Shown here: in pieces, positions 32,834-41,411 of the stretch
How positions within the stretch are numbered: position 1 is the stretch's first letter
Layout: each line of letters begins with the position of its first letter
Assembly (NCBI GenBank): GCA_964418325.1
Contig: CAYQLC010000008.1
Location: 1-55,016, forward strand
DNA: 55,016 nucleotides
From: IMCC26077 sp964418325
GTDB taxonomy: Bacteria > Actinomycetota > Actinomycetes > Nanopelagicales > Nanopelagicaceae
Direction of reading: 5' to 3'
Notes under the pieces: model-generated
What the model saw: the letters and a program-made list of their open reading frames with translations, nothing else
Database searches by the model: none
Told to the model about the DNA's origin: nothing
Translations under genes and position numbers: made by a program

Positions 32834-33509
32834 TCGAGAATTCTCTCATGATTATCTCGCGCGCCTCTAATGGCGAGGCGACTAATTCCGCGATTCGATC
32901 GCTGATGAGATTATGCGTTCCACAACTTTGCGGTGAGGTGATTGGCCCAGGAATCGCAAGAACAGGGCGGAATATCTCCGCTGCATCTCGAGCAGTGCGA
33001 ATTGCACCACTTTTATATGCTGCCTCTACGACGATTGTCCCCTTACTCAAAGCAGCGATAATGCGATTTCGGTTGAGAAAATGGCCTTTTGCCGCTCGCA
33101 CTCCTGGTGGTTGTTCGGAGATCAGCGCACCGCGCTCGAGAATCTCGCGAAAAAGTGGAGCATGGCTTCGCGGGTAGGGATTATCTAAACCCCCAGCGAG
33201 GACTGCCACTGAGCTCCCCTCAATAAGGAGTGCACCTTGGTGAGCGTTGTAATCGATACCAAATGCGCCACCGCTCGCAATGGTCCAACCCAGCGCAGCG
33301 AAGTAGGTAGCAAAGTCGCGGGCAACCTTCTCGCCATAACGGGTGGAGTTGCGGGCGCCGACAATTGCCACAATATCTGCCTGCTCTGATGCAATATCCT
33401 CAAGATTTCGTCCACGGATATATAGCTCGGTCGGAGGTTTATTGAGCACATTAAGTTGTGCCGGCCACTCTGAGTCCTTCGGCGTAATCCGCCTAATCTC
33501 ATCTCTCAT
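32826..33509 (-). CDS. dprA: DNA processing protein DprA, reduced to the Rossmann core
   Basis: DprA protects incoming single-stranded DNA and loads RecA during transformation. At 227 residues this version contains a short leader, IRGR, then the Rossmann core: IVGARNSTRYG, TIASGGAFGIDYNAHQGAL, VAVLAGGLDNPYP and FLNRNRIIAALSKGTIVVEA, with SGAIRTARDAAE. The N-terminal SAM-like and C-terminal winged-helix parts of most actinobacterial DprA proteins (near 380 residues) are missing. The ATG overlaps the yifB stop as ATGA. Confidence 0.92.
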   Translation of the reverse strand: MRDEIRRITPKDSEWPAQLNVLNKPPTELYIRGRNLEDIASEQADIVAIVGARNSTRYGEKVARDFATYFAALGWTIASGGAFGIDYNAHQGALLIEGSSVAVLAGGLDNPYPRSHAPLFREILERGALISEQPPGVRAAKGHFLNRNRIIAALSKGTIVVEAAYKSGAIRTARDAAEIFRPVLAIPGPITSPQSCGTHNLISDRIAELVASPLEAREIIMREFSNG

Positions 33510-35032
33510 AATTTCTCCCGGAGATGCAAGGTAAGCGCACGATTGATTGCTGCGCGACTGGGTGTCGGCTCCTCATTAAGGTCAGCAATACTCCAAGCCA
33601 CCCGCTGAATTCGGTGTAGCGCTCGCACAGTGATCTCTTCATTATCGAGAGCCTGATAGAGCGGCGCGAGCGCTTTGGGTTCTGGAGCAAATTCACTACG
33701 TAATGCGGATGCTGGAATCTCAGAGTTAATTGACCAGGGCTGGTTCGTAAATCGTGCAGCGGCACGTGCTCGCGCGCGAGTTACCCGCTCTGCGATCTCC
33801 CTGCTACATACTCCCGTTCTCAAAAGATCGGCTTGTGAGAGTGGTTCCAGTTCGATTCGTAAATCAATCCGATCGAGAATGGGACCCGATAACCGCTCGC
33901 GATAGCGACGACTAGCCAAGGGTGAACAGGTGCATTTCTTTCCTCTTCCGATTGCCCAACCACAAGGGCAGGGGTTTGCCGCAAGAACGAGCGTAAAGCG
34001 CGCTGGAAATGTCGCGCTGCGCCCTAGCCGTGTGAGGGTTATTTCGCCCAACTCCATCGGCTCTCGGAGAGATTCAATTACCGAACGGGAAAGCTCTGGC
34101 GCTTCATCGAGAAAGAGCACTCCTCGATGGGCTAGCGAGCAGGCACCCGGTGAGATCACTGATGAGCCGCCACCAATTAATCCTGCGCGAGTGATGGTGT
34201 GGTGGGGTGCGACAAATGGCGGAGTGGCAATCAACGGTGCACGGTTTTTTGATGAAATCTTTCCCGCAATCGAGTGGAGTGAGGTGACTTCGAGGGAATC
34301 TTCCTCACTAAGTAGGGGCATGATGCTTGGGATTCGCTCGGCCAACATACTCTTGCCCACTCCGGGAGGACCAACCATCGCAATGTGGTGACCGCCCACA
34401 GCGCCGATCTCCAGAGCCTCTTTTGCGCTCTCCTGTCCAGAGATGTCAGAGAAATCAGGAGTTGATGTAGGTGAAAAGGTTGAGTGAAATTCCTCGTGTG
34501 ACGGTGCATCGACAATCACCTCATTACCTTTGCACCAGGAGATCAATTCACGAAGATGGCTAAAGTGCGTAATCTCTAAACCACTTACCAAAGCTCCCTC
34601 TTGGAAATTTTCGGTGGGGATAATCGCCTGGGTGATTCCATGAAGTGTTGCTGCACGAAGAGCAGGCAGAATTCCCGGTACGCCCTTGATTCGACCATCG
34701 AGAGTGAGCTCACCCAAGATGACTGAGTCTGCCAACCGCTCAATGGGAAGTTCCTCCGCCGCTGCCATGAGCGAGAGGGCAATGGCACAATCGAAAGCAG
34801 AACCGCGTTTGGGCAGCGCTGCCGGAGAGAGCGCCAAAGTAATTCGCTTATTGGGCCATTGCACTTGGGAATTGATGAGCGCAGATCGGACTCGATCACG
34901 AGCCTCTGATAGCGCAGCATCGGGAAGTCCTAGGAGATTGAAGGCTGGAACTCCAGGACCAACATCGGCTTCAACATCGATGAGATAGCCAGTTAACCCT
35001 ACGAGCGAGATTGCCTGAGTTATTGCAATCAT
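33506..35032 (-). CDS. comM: Mg-chelatase-related AAA ATPase YifB/ComM
   Basis: This 508-residue protein of the YifB/ComM family forms a ring helicase that helps branch migration of transforming DNA. It has the N-terminal LonC-like part (VEADVGPGVPAFNLLGLPD), Walker A VGPPGVGKSMLAERIP, Walker B LFLDEAPE, sensor region NPCPCGWAIG with Cys-rich CTC, and the C-terminal Mg-chelatase part. It overlaps yraN (TGATG) and dprA (ATGA), the common actinobacterial order yraN-yifB-dprA. Confidence 0.94.
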   Translation of the reverse strand: MIAITQAISLVGLTGYLIDVEADVGPGVPAFNLLGLPDAALSEARDRVRSALINSQVQWPNKRITLALSPAALPKRGSAFDCAIALSLMAAAEELPIERLADSVILGELTLDGRIKGVPGILPALRAATLHGITQAIIPTENFQEGALVSGLEITHFSHLRELISWCKGNEVIVDAPSHEEFHSTFSPTSTPDFSDISGQESAKEALEIGAVGGHHIAMVGPPGVGKSMLAERIPSIMPLLSEEDSLEVTSLHSIAGKISSKNRAPLIATPPFVAPHHTITRAGLIGGGSSVISPGACSLAHRGVLFLDEAPELSRSVIESLREPMELGEITLTRLGRSATFPARFTLVLAANPCPCGWAIGRGKKCTCSPLASRRYRERLSGPILDRIDLRIELEPLSQADLLRTGVCSREIAERVTRARARAAARFTNQPWSINSEIPASALRSEFAPEPKALAPLYQALDNEEITVRALHRIQRVAWSIADLNEEPTPSRAAINRALTLHLREKL

Positions 35033-35430
35033 CAGGCAATCAAACCTTTGTGGTGAACGATCTCAAATCCCGCTCCATTTTTTAAAAGGAGAATTACATC
35101 TATCCGCCAGGGTGTGCGTGAATGGTGGAGCGAGACCCATTCGCAGGCGAGCAGAAAAATTCGGCGATATTTTTCAGGGGTTATCGCATCAAAGGGATCA
35201 CCAAAACGAAGTGAACTTCGCGTTTTTACCTCGACAAAAACTATCTCTGACCGATCTTCACCCGCAACCAGAGCGATGATGTCGATCTCTCCAGAAGAAC
35301 CACGCCAATTTCGCTCGAGAATTCTCAATCCGGATGAGAGAAGATACCGAGCTGCTTGATCTTCACCACTCTTACCAAGCAGGTGCGGTTGATGTGGATA
35401 TGTGGCCGAGAAGTGGCGTCTGGAATTCAT
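35032..35430 (-). CDS. yraN: YraN family endonuclease-like protein (UPF0102)
   Basis: This 132-residue protein is of the YraN family, related by fold to Holliday-junction resolvases. It shows LGKSGEDQAARYL, the acidic core GEIDIIAL and FVEVKTRSS with the PD-(D/E)xK-like arrangement (Asp, Glu-x-Lys). Its cellular role is not settled. It lies between rnhB and yifB as in other actinobacteria. About 60 bases separate it from rnhB, the only spacer of that size between lepB and era. Confidence 0.88.
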   Translation of the reverse strand: MNSRRHFSATYPHQPHLLGKSGEDQAARYLLSSGLRILERNWRGSSGEIDIIALVAGEDRSEIVFVEVKTRSSLRFGDPFDAITPEKYRRIFLLACEWVSLHHSRTPWRIDVILLLKNGAGFEIVHHKGLIA

Positions 35431-35489
35431 GGCGGTGAATGTATGTAGCGCCGCCGACAGCTAGAGGTGGGCTGTGTAAAAAGTTAAGG

Positions 35490-36092
35490 CTAGCTTCTGT
35501 TGATTAAAGCGGCGATTGGCGCGAAGGATTTACGGTGAATAGGCAGAACGCCCAAGCTTTCTAAAGCTCTCTGGTGAGCAGTCGTGCCATACCCTTTGTG
35601 AACAGCGAAACCGTATTCCGGGTAGCGCTTATCCCATTCGATCATTACTTCATCTCGAAAATTTTTAGCAAGAATTGATGCTGCACCAACCGATTCACTC
35701 ACGTGATCGCCACGCCACATGGCAATCGAAGGAATCTCTAGTCCATGCACATGGTAGCCATCGGTGATTATGTAATCGGGCTTAATTTTGAGGGCAGTGA
35801 TAGCTCGACGCATACCGCCGATATTCGAAGGTTGTAATCCTTTTTCATCAATCTCTTCCGCTTCGATAGCGATGATTGAATAAGCAAGAGCACGCTCCTT
35901 GATAGCAAGCGCTAGCTCGCTACGCCTCTTCTCTGAAAAAGTTTTTGAGTCTCCAACCTCTTCTAGCGGGTTCTTTGGATCAAGAATCACTGCAGCTATA
36001 ACGATTGGTCCGGCATATGCCCCACGTCCGGCCTCATCCACTCCGGCTATCAATCGAAATCCTGCAGCGCGGAGTGAAACTTCTGGATTCAT
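35490..36092 (-). CDS. rnhB: Ribonuclease HII
   Basis: This 200-residue enzyme removes ribonucleotides from DNA, cutting RNA in RNA-DNA hybrids. The active-site motif GVDEAGRGAYAGPIVIAAV (Asp-Glu pair), GDSKTFSEKRR, YIITDGYH and HVSESVGAASILAKNFRD are all present. The ATG overlaps the lepB stop as ATGA. The length is normal. Confidence 0.94.
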   Translation of the reverse strand: MNPEVSLRAAGFRLIAGVDEAGRGAYAGPIVIAAVILDPKNPLEEVGDSKTFSEKRRSELALAIKERALAYSIIAIEAEEIDEKGLQPSNIGGMRRAITALKIKPDYIITDGYHVHGLEIPSIAMWRGDHVSESVGAASILAKNFRDEVMIEWDKRYPEYGFAVHKGYGTTAHQRALESLGVLPIHRKSFAPIAALINRS

Positions 36093-36763
36093 TGCACTGG
36101 GATTGCAGTCAACGCTTCTGGTCGTGGCAAGAGCGAGAAGTGGCTTACCGGCCAGATGATGAGAAAGGCGCGACCAACCACTTTATCTAGTGGCACCATT
36201 CCCTTAGTCGCGTCCTCCTGGTGATAGCGAGAATCCTCACTCGCAGCGCGGTGATCGCCCATAGCCCAGATGTACCCCTTGGGCACGGTGACATCGAAAG
36301 TCATTTCGCTTGGCTTATTTCCAGCGTAGATGTACTTCTCTTTCACCACTTTGCCATTAATCGTCAGTGCGCCACTCTTGTCACAACAGACCACTCGATC
36401 TCCACCAACGCCAATAACCCGCTTAATCAAATGTTGCTTTGCCGGATCTGGAGCCAATCCGACGAAGACCAAGCCGTTGCGAAGAGCTTGTAAGGGAGCT
36501 GAACGCTTCTCTTGATAAGCCGGGGGAAGCCATCCTCCGGGATCGCGGAAAACGACAACATCGCCACGTTCAACATCAGAGAAGAAATTACCCAACTTGT
36601 TGACAATAACCCGGTCGTTGATTTCCAGCGTGGTTTGCATCGATCCAGAGGGAATGTAAAAAGCCTGAATCAAGAAAGCCTTGATGATGATGGAGATGAA
36701 GAGCGAGACGACAACGAGAACGGGAATTTCGCGAAGGAGCGAGCCCTTCCGCGGCAGTTTCAC
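36089..36763 (-). CDS. lepB: Signal peptidase I
   Basis: This 224-residue membrane protease removes signal peptides from exported proteins. It has one N-terminal membrane helix (about 12-34), catalytic Ser41 in PSGSMQ, catalytic Lys114 in HLIKRVIGVGGD and box E MGDHRAASEDSR. A longer insertion, including GGWLPPAYQEK, sits between the Ser and Lys boxes. The GTG start overlaps the rplS stop (TAGTG). It would process the giant secreted protein of this window. Confidence 0.94.
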   Translation of the reverse strand: MKLPRKGSLLREIPVLVVVSLFISIIIKAFLIQAFYIPSGSMQTTLEINDRVIVNKLGNFFSDVERGDVVVFRDPGGWLPPAYQEKRSAPLQALRNGLVFVGLAPDPAKQHLIKRVIGVGGDRVVCCDKSGALTINGKVVKEKYIYAGNKPSEMTFDVTVPKGYIWAMGDHRAASEDSRYHQEDATKGMVPLDKVVGRAFLIIWPVSHFSLLPRPEALTAIPVQ

Positions 36764-37266
36764 TACTCGGTTTTCTCTTTCTCGCTCGCAGCCTCTGCTG
36801 GAGCTTCGGCAACTGGTGCACTCTCTGCAACCTCAACCGGTTCATCGGCAGCGAGAACTTCTTGAGTAACTTCCTCTGCCTCTCCAGTTTCGAAGACGAG
36901 GGTTTCGCTTGGACCAAAGTTGCCACCACGTCGCTCGCGAATCTTCGAGGCCTTACCGCGAAGCTCGCGCAGGTAGTACAACTTGGCGCGGCGAACATCG
37001 CCACGACGGACAACCTCAATCTTTTCGATAACCGGGGTATGGACTGGGAAGGTTCGCTCCACGCCAACGCCGTATGAAATCTTGCGGATGGTAAAACTCT
37101 CCCGAACACCGCTACCGCGACGTCGGATGACCAAGCCCTGGAAGACCTGGATACGGGATTTATTTCCTTCAATAACGCGGACGTGAATCTTTAGCTCATC
37201 GCCAGGGCGGAAGGAGGGAAGGTCGCGGCGAAGGGTTGCCGCATCTAGAGCGTCCAATGTATTCAT
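36763..37266 (-). CDS. rplS: Ribosomal protein L19 with acidic C-terminal tail
   Basis: The 167-residue protein has a normal L19 core (FRPGDELKIHVRVIEG, QVFQGLVIRRRGSGVRESFTIRK, GVGVERTFPVHTP, RRAKLYYLRELRGKA) followed by about 45 extra residues rich in Glu, Ala, Pro and Val. The core alone is about 115 residues. L19 sits at the 30S-50S interface. ATG at 37266 is preferred; an in-frame extension to 37371 would add non-L19 sequence across a region with strong RNA hairpins. It lies between trmD and lepB. Confidence 0.94.
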   Translation of the reverse strand: MNTLDALDAATLRRDLPSFRPGDELKIHVRVIEGNKSRIQVFQGLVIRRRGSGVRESFTIRKISYGVGVERTFPVHTPVIEKIEVVRRGDVRRAKLYYLRELRGKASKIRERRGGNFGPSETLVFETGEAEEVTQEVLAADEPVEVAESAPVAEAPAEAASEKEKTE

Positions 37267-37291
37267 GAGTTTCTCAATATCTCCCAGTAAT

Positions 37292-37378
37292 CGCCGCAGG
37301 TCGGTTACCGTGTTAGGACCACTCGGCGATGGGAAACTCGCTCCCCTGCGGCGGGGCGCATTTCTCGCCAAGGCGCCC
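37292..37378 (-). promoter_or_regulatory. Structured leader in the trmD-rplS spacer
   Basis: Two inverted repeats lie 26-112 bases before the rplS start. CGCCGCAGG (37292-37300) pairs perfectly with CCTGCGGCG (37345-37353), and GGGCGC (37354-37359) with GCGCCC (37373-37378). In the transcript they form two adjacent hairpins with no following U-run, so a terminator is unlikely. A protein-binding leader, for example for L19 feedback, is an option. Confidence 0.45.
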
Positions 37379-37427
37379 TAGTCTGCCGTACAGCGCTGAT
37401 TAACTCAAAATCGCGCTACACCGCGAA

Positions 37428-38135
37428 TTACTTCAACTTCTGGGCCCTGGCTCTGGCCTGCTCCAGACGCCAACGCGCAATCGCGCCATGATTGCCCGAG
37501 GTGAGAATCTCCGGGACATCTAATCCACGCCATTGGGGCGGCTTGGTGTAGTTGGGATACTCCACCAGAGCTTCTGCCTGACCATCGTGCGCACTGGTAT
37601 CTCTCAGTACATGAGATTCTTCGACGAGCGAATCAGGATTACCTAAGACTCCCGGAATCAACCGAGTAATTGCCTCGATCATCGCCAGTGCAGCAACTTC
37701 CCCACCAGCGAGCACATAATCTCCCAGTGATAGTTCCTCGACTTTAATCTGGACTACATCACGGTAGTACTCGGGCACTCGCGCATCTATCCCTTCATAG
37801 CGTCCACAAAGAAAGAGCAAGTGCTCTGCCTTTGCGAGTTGATCTGCTTTTTCTTGGGTAAATCTCTCGCCCGAGGGCGTAGGGATGACTAACACCAAGT
37901 GAGGATCTTCCTGCACTAATGGATCCATTGCTCGAGCAATTGGTTCAGCCATCATCACCATTCCGGCGCCACCTCCATAGGGAGTGTCATCAACGCTTTT
38001 GTGGACGCCAGGAGCGTGATCGCGCAGATTGTGAGTGCGGATGGTCAGTAAACCCTCGTCTTGTGCCTTACCTAGAAGTGAGAGAGATAGTGGCGCAAAG
38101 TACTCTGGAAAAATTGTGACGATATCAATCTTCAT
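37428..38135 (-). CDS. trmD: tRNA (guanine-N1)-methyltransferase TrmD
   Basis: This 235-residue SPOUT-family enzyme makes m1G37 in tRNAs that read CNN codons and prevents +1 frameshifts. It has the N-terminal IDIVTIFPEYFAPL, DTPYGGGAGMVM, LFLCGRYEGIDARV and SLGDYVLAGGEVAAL, the last forming the trefoil-knot AdoMet pocket. ATG at 38135 is chosen over the TTG at 38138 because a GGGAGG site lies about ten bases upstream. It overlaps rimM by 11 bases. Confidence 0.95.
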   Translation of the reverse strand: MKIDIVTIFPEYFAPLSLSLLGKAQDEGLLTIRTHNLRDHAPGVHKSVDDTPYGGGAGMVMMAEPIARAMDPLVQEDPHLVLVIPTPSGERFTQEKADQLAKAEHLLFLCGRYEGIDARVPEYYRDVVQIKVEELSLGDYVLAGGEVAALAMIEAITRLIPGVLGNPDSLVEESHVLRDTSAHDGQAEALVEYPNYTKPPQWRGLDVPEILTSGNHGAIARWRLEQARARAQKLK

Positions 38136-38643
38136 CAATCAGACCTCCCGGTGGATCGATGAGAATCTCGCCCCTTGCGATATCTACCGTTGGTACTAGG
38201 GCTTTGACGAAGGGAATCAAGAACTCTCTGCCATCTGGTTTAACCACCTCAAGGAGATCTTGCGCCACGCCGGTAATCACTCCAGCGACCTCACCTATCG
38301 TGTTCTTTCTCTCGCTATCGGAGATATGAAAGACCTTCAATCCGATTAATTGTTGAATGTGATACTCATCTTCCTCAACATCATCAAGATCCACTTCAGC
38401 AAGTAACTGCACATTTCGCAGACTCTCCCCTGCATTTCGATCAGAGAACCCCTCGAAACTAAGGAGCAGGGTTGAGTTATGCCATCGAGCAGAAGCGACG
38501 GTTAACCCATCCGTTCGAGAAGGTTCGGTCATCAACAAGGCTCCTGGATAGAAGCGCTCCTCTGGGGAATCCGTTAACACCTCTACGGTGACTTCACCGC
38601 GTATGCCATGAACGCGACCAATGCGGCCGACGGTCAGGAGCAT
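38125..38643 (-). CDS. rimM: 16S rRNA processing protein RimM
   Basis: This 172-residue maturation factor binds S19 in the 30S head. The N-terminal VGRIGRVHGIRGEVTVEVLTD and the C-terminal PRC-barrel part (DLLEVVKPDGREFLIPFVKAL) are typical. It starts two bases after the khpA stop and overlaps trmD, so rpsP, khpA, rimM and trmD form one transcription unit, the usual order. Confidence 0.94.
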   Translation of the reverse strand: MLLTVGRIGRVHGIRGEVTVEVLTDSPEERFYPGALLMTEPSRTDGLTVASARWHNSTLLLSFEGFSDRNAGESLRNVQLLAEVDLDDVEEDEYHIQQLIGLKVFHISDSERKNTIGEVAGVITGVAQDLLEVVKPDGREFLIPFVKALVPTVDIARGEILIDPPGGLIDED

Positions 38644-38645
38644 TG

Positions 38646-38879
38646 TTATTCGTCAGCCTCGAGCAGATCTACTCGAATGGGGCGCCGAGCAAGTGCGCTT
38701 GCCACGGTACGCAACGCTTTTGCCGTTCGACCGGCGCGACCAATGACCTTGCCGATGTCCTCAGGGTGAACTCGTACTTCGTAGGTCAAACCACGACGAC
38801 CATTTTTTTCACTGACAACTACATCAGAAGGGTGGTCAACAATTCCTTTGATGAGATGTTCTAACGCCTCATCGATCAT
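38646..38879 (-). CDS. khpA: KH-domain RNA-binding protein KhpA
   Basis: This 77-residue protein has a single KH domain with the GxxG loop in KVIGRAGRTAKALRTV. In other bacteria KhpA pairs with KhpB (Jag/EloR) in RNA binding and cell elongation. It lies between rpsP and rimM with two-base spacers on both sides, the standard order in Gram-positive bacteria. Confidence 0.93.
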   Translation of the reverse strand: MIDEALEHLIKGIVDHPSDVVVSEKNGRRGLTYEVRVHPEDIGKVIGRAGRTAKALRTVASALARRPIRVDLLEADE

Positions 38880-38881
38880 TG

Positions 38882-39403
38882 TTACTCGCTCGCTGGAGTT
38901 TCGGCAGGTGCTTCTGGAGCTGCCTCTTCAACTGCGGCAACTGGAGTCTCGACTGCTGGTTCCGCTGGTTCTGCAGGCTCTTCGGCTTTAGGAGCGCTCT
39001 TTGCTGCAAGTTTCTCCGCTGCGCGCTTCTTCAATGTCGTTGCGCCATCCTTTGGCTCATTCATCGCCTCTTTGGCTGCAGCTTCAAATGCAGCGCGACG
39101 ATCAGGACGCGGTGGAGCAACTTTCAACGTTCCTTCTTTACCTGGAAGGTCGTAGAACTTCTGCCAATCCCCGGTGATCTTCAACAATGCTTCAACCGCA
39201 GGTGTTGGCGTTGCGCCCACACCCATCCAGTAAAGAGCTCGTTCGGAATTGACGATGATGAGCGATGGCTCTTGTGCTGGTGAGTAACGACCAATCTCTT
39301 CGATCGCCTTGCTGTTACGAGCAGAACGCGAATCTGCTACGACGATACGAAAATGCGGGGTGCGAATCTTTCCCATGCGAGCCAAACGAATTTTTGCAGC
39401 CAC
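38882..39403 (-). CDS. rpsP: Ribosomal protein S16 with long acidic C-terminal tail
   Basis: The first ~80 residues match S16 (KIRLARMGKIRTPHFRIVVADSR, AIEEIGRYSPAQEP, ALYWMGVGATPT). The remaining ~90 residues are rich in Ala, Glu, Pro and Lys, ending in repeats such as EEPAEPAEPAVETP. Typical S16 proteins have 80-100 residues, although actinobacterial ones are often longer. The GTG start has GGAGAG three bases upstream. The gene heads the rpsP-khpA-rimM-trmD operon. Confidence 0.94.
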   Translation of the reverse strand: MAAKIRLARMGKIRTPHFRIVVADSRSARNSKAIEEIGRYSPAQEPSLIIVNSERALYWMGVGATPTPAVEALLKITGDWQKFYDLPGKEGTLKVAPPRPDRRAAFEAAAKEAMNEPKDGATTLKKRAAEKLAAKSAPKAEEPAEPAEPAVETPVAAVEEAAPEAPAETPASE

Positions 39404-39557
39404 AAACTCTCCAAGTTCTTTGATGTTGTGAGGAAGCGGGCAACTGCCTCAGGGGTGTGATGAGGACGGGAGAGAGGGCCCGTTCTCAAGGCTCCATATC
39501 TTGCCAGTAGCGGGGCTAACCGCCAAAACGGCGGCGTGGGATCCAAGGAGTCGGCCG

Positions 39558-41030
39558 CTAGCCTCGCTCCTGCTCTGCTCGTTTTGCAGGATTGCCTGAT
39601 CTCGACTTTTTTGGAGGACGCTGGGAGCTCCGCGCCGGCATCGCAGGCATACCAGGCATCGCAGGCATACCAGGCATACCAGGGAGAGCGCCTGCCGATC
39701 CTGGACGGGCGCTTTTCATCTGTTTCATCGCTTTCTGCGCTCCAGCAAATCTCTCAAGCAAGCGATTAACGCTCGAGACTTCATTTCCACTGCCCCGCGC
39801 AATTCGTAATCGACGGGAGCCGTTGATGACTTTCGGATTACTTCGCTCAAGAGGTGTCATTGATTGAATGATTGCTGCTGCCCGATCGGTTTCGCTGTCA
39901 TCGATTGCCTCGATCTGTCTCTTTAACTGCGCACCCTGCGCCCCGGGCATTCCTGGCAACATTCCGAGTAACTTTGACATTGAACCCATCTTCTTCATCG
40001 CTTGCAACTGTTCCAAGAAATCATCGAAAGTGAAATCTTCGCCAGAGACGAACTTCTCCTCTAATCGAGCTGCACTCTTCTCATCTAAAGCTTTCTTTGC
40101 TTGCTCCGCGAGAGTTGCGACATCGCCCATTCCTAGGATTCGTTGCGCCATCCGATCAGGATGAAATGGTTCGAACTCAGAACTTTTCTCGCCGGTGGAG
40201 AGAAAGAGAATCGGTTTTCCAATAACAGAAGTCACAGAGAGCGCCGCGCCGGCCCTGGCATCACCATCTACTTTAGTGAGCACTACTCCATCGATACCCA
40301 CTCCAGTATGGAAAGCATTCGCTGTATTCACTGCATCTTGTCCAGTCATGGCGTCAACAACAAAGAGTGTGTCATCTGGTGTTACCGCATTTTTGATTGA
40401 GCGCGCTTCTTTCATCAACTCCACATCAACGCCAAGCCGTCCAGCGGTATCAAAGATTACGTAGTTAAATAATTTTTGTTCAGCATGTTCAAGACCAGCT
40501 TTTGCCACTGAAATGGGGTTACCGACTCCATTGCCTGGCTCTGGAGCAAATACCGGAACCCCAATCTGCTCGCCGATTATTTGAAGTTGCGTAACGGCGT
40601 TGGGTCGTGCCAGGTCGCACGCAACCAGCAGTGGAGTATTTCCCTGTTCCTTAAGCCAGAGCGCTAATTTGCCGGCGAGCGTGGTCTTTCCCGAACCCTG
40701 TAATCCCGCGAGCATAATTTTGGTGGGCGGCTTCTTAGCCTCGGCAAGCGCCCGCGCATTGGTACCAAGAACCTTGAGAATCTCTTCATGGATGATGGTG
40801 ATGACTTGCTGTGCCGGATTAATTCCCGACTGTTTGAGCGATAGCGCCTCTAAGCCACGCCGCTTTACTTCAGAGATCAGCTGATCGACGACGGTGAGGG
40901 CGACATCCGCTTCCAGAAGGGCGGTGCGGATCTCACCACACGTTGATTCCAAATCAACTGGATTGATCCGCCCACGACTTCTCAGTCCGGCTAGGGTCCG
41001 CGACATACGCGAGGTCAGTGCATCAAACAC
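39558..41030 (-). CDS. ffh: Signal recognition particle protein Ffh
   Basis: This 490-residue SRP GTPase guides membrane proteins to the Sec translocon. The N domain is followed by G motifs GLQGSGKTTLAGKLA, DTAGRLGVD, TKVDGDARAGAAL and GTGEKSSEFEPFHP, then the methionine-rich M domain. The last ~30 residues hold repeats of G/A-M-P, encoded by GCATACCAGGCATCGCAG-type tandem DNA at about 39640-39690. A 154-base spacer follows before rpsP. FtsY, its receptor, is encoded upstream in the same block. Confidence 0.95.
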   Translation of the reverse strand: MFDALTSRMSRTLAGLRSRGRINPVDLESTCGEIRTALLEADVALTVVDQLISEVKRRGLEALSLKQSGINPAQQVITIIHEEILKVLGTNARALAEAKKPPTKIMLAGLQGSGKTTLAGKLALWLKEQGNTPLLVACDLARPNAVTQLQIIGEQIGVPVFAPEPGNGVGNPISVAKAGLEHAEQKLFNYVIFDTAGRLGVDVELMKEARSIKNAVTPDDTLFVVDAMTGQDAVNTANAFHTGVGIDGVVLTKVDGDARAGAALSVTSVIGKPILFLSTGEKSSEFEPFHPDRMAQRILGMGDVATLAEQAKKALDEKSAARLEEKFVSGEDFTFDDFLEQLQAMKKMGSMSKLLGMLPGMPGAQGAQLKRQIEAIDDSETDRAAAIIQSMTPLERSNPKVINGSRRLRIARGSGNEVSSVNRLLERFAGAQKAMKQMKSARPGSAGALPGMPGMPAMPGMPAMPARSSQRPPKKSRSGNPAKRAEQERG

Positions 41031-41057
41031 TCCCCTAGCCTAACTGGCGAATACAGG

Positions 41058-41411
41058 TCAGAGCGCTGGGATACCGCGCTCTCCAGTTCGCACCCGCACT
41101 ACCTCTTCTACCGGCACTGACCAGACCTTGCCATCACCAATAGATCCGGTGCCAGCAGCTTTCACGATTGCATCAATCGCACCTGCCGCCTCCGTGGCTG
41201 CAACAAGAATCTCCACTCGTACCTTAGGAACAAAGCGCACTGTTACTTCAGCGCCGCGATATACCTCGGTGTGGCCACCCTGTCGACCAAAACCACTTGC
41301 TTCAGAGACAGTCATACCGTGAATGCCTTTTGCACTCAGAGCATCTTTCACATCATCGAGCTTTTGCGGCTTGATGATCGCTGTAATGAGATTCATTGTT
41401 GTCGTTGCCAT
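41058..41411 (-). CDS. glnB: Nitrogen regulatory protein PII, lacking Tyr51
   Basis: This small trimeric signal protein (117 residues; 112 if the second Met is used) reports nitrogen and energy status and blocks Amt. ATP-binding motifs GFGRQGGHTEVYRG, GTGSIGDGKVW and VRVRTGE are present. In GlnB/GlnK numbering Tyr46 is kept, but position 51, the residue uridylylated or adenylylated by GlnD-type enzymes, is Val (RGAEV instead of RGAEY). The start overlaps the amt stop (TAATG). glnD, usually next in actinobacteria, is absent: ffh follows directly. Confidence 0.94.
   Translation of the reverse strand: MATTTMNLITAIIKPQKLDDVKDALSAKGIHGMTVSEASGFGRQGGHTEVYRGAEVTVRFVPKVRVEILVAATEAAGAIDAIVKAAGTGSIGDGKVWSVPVEEVVRVRTGERGIPAL

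Noticed and set aside
37267..37371. N-terminal extension of L19 (35 codons)
   Set aside because: The sequence is not L19-like and lies over strong hairpins; the core fits a start at 37266.
39520..39534. Hairpin CCGCC-AAAAC-GGCGG in the ffh-rpsP spacer as a terminator
   Set aside because: No U-run follows on either strand and the stem is only five pairs. The spacer may hold an rpsP promoter, but I see no clear boxes.
39640..39700. Short tandem repeats at the ffh 3' end considered as a regulatory repeat
   Set aside because: They encode the Met/Pro/Gly-rich tail of the Ffh M domain, which is often repetitive in actinobacteria.
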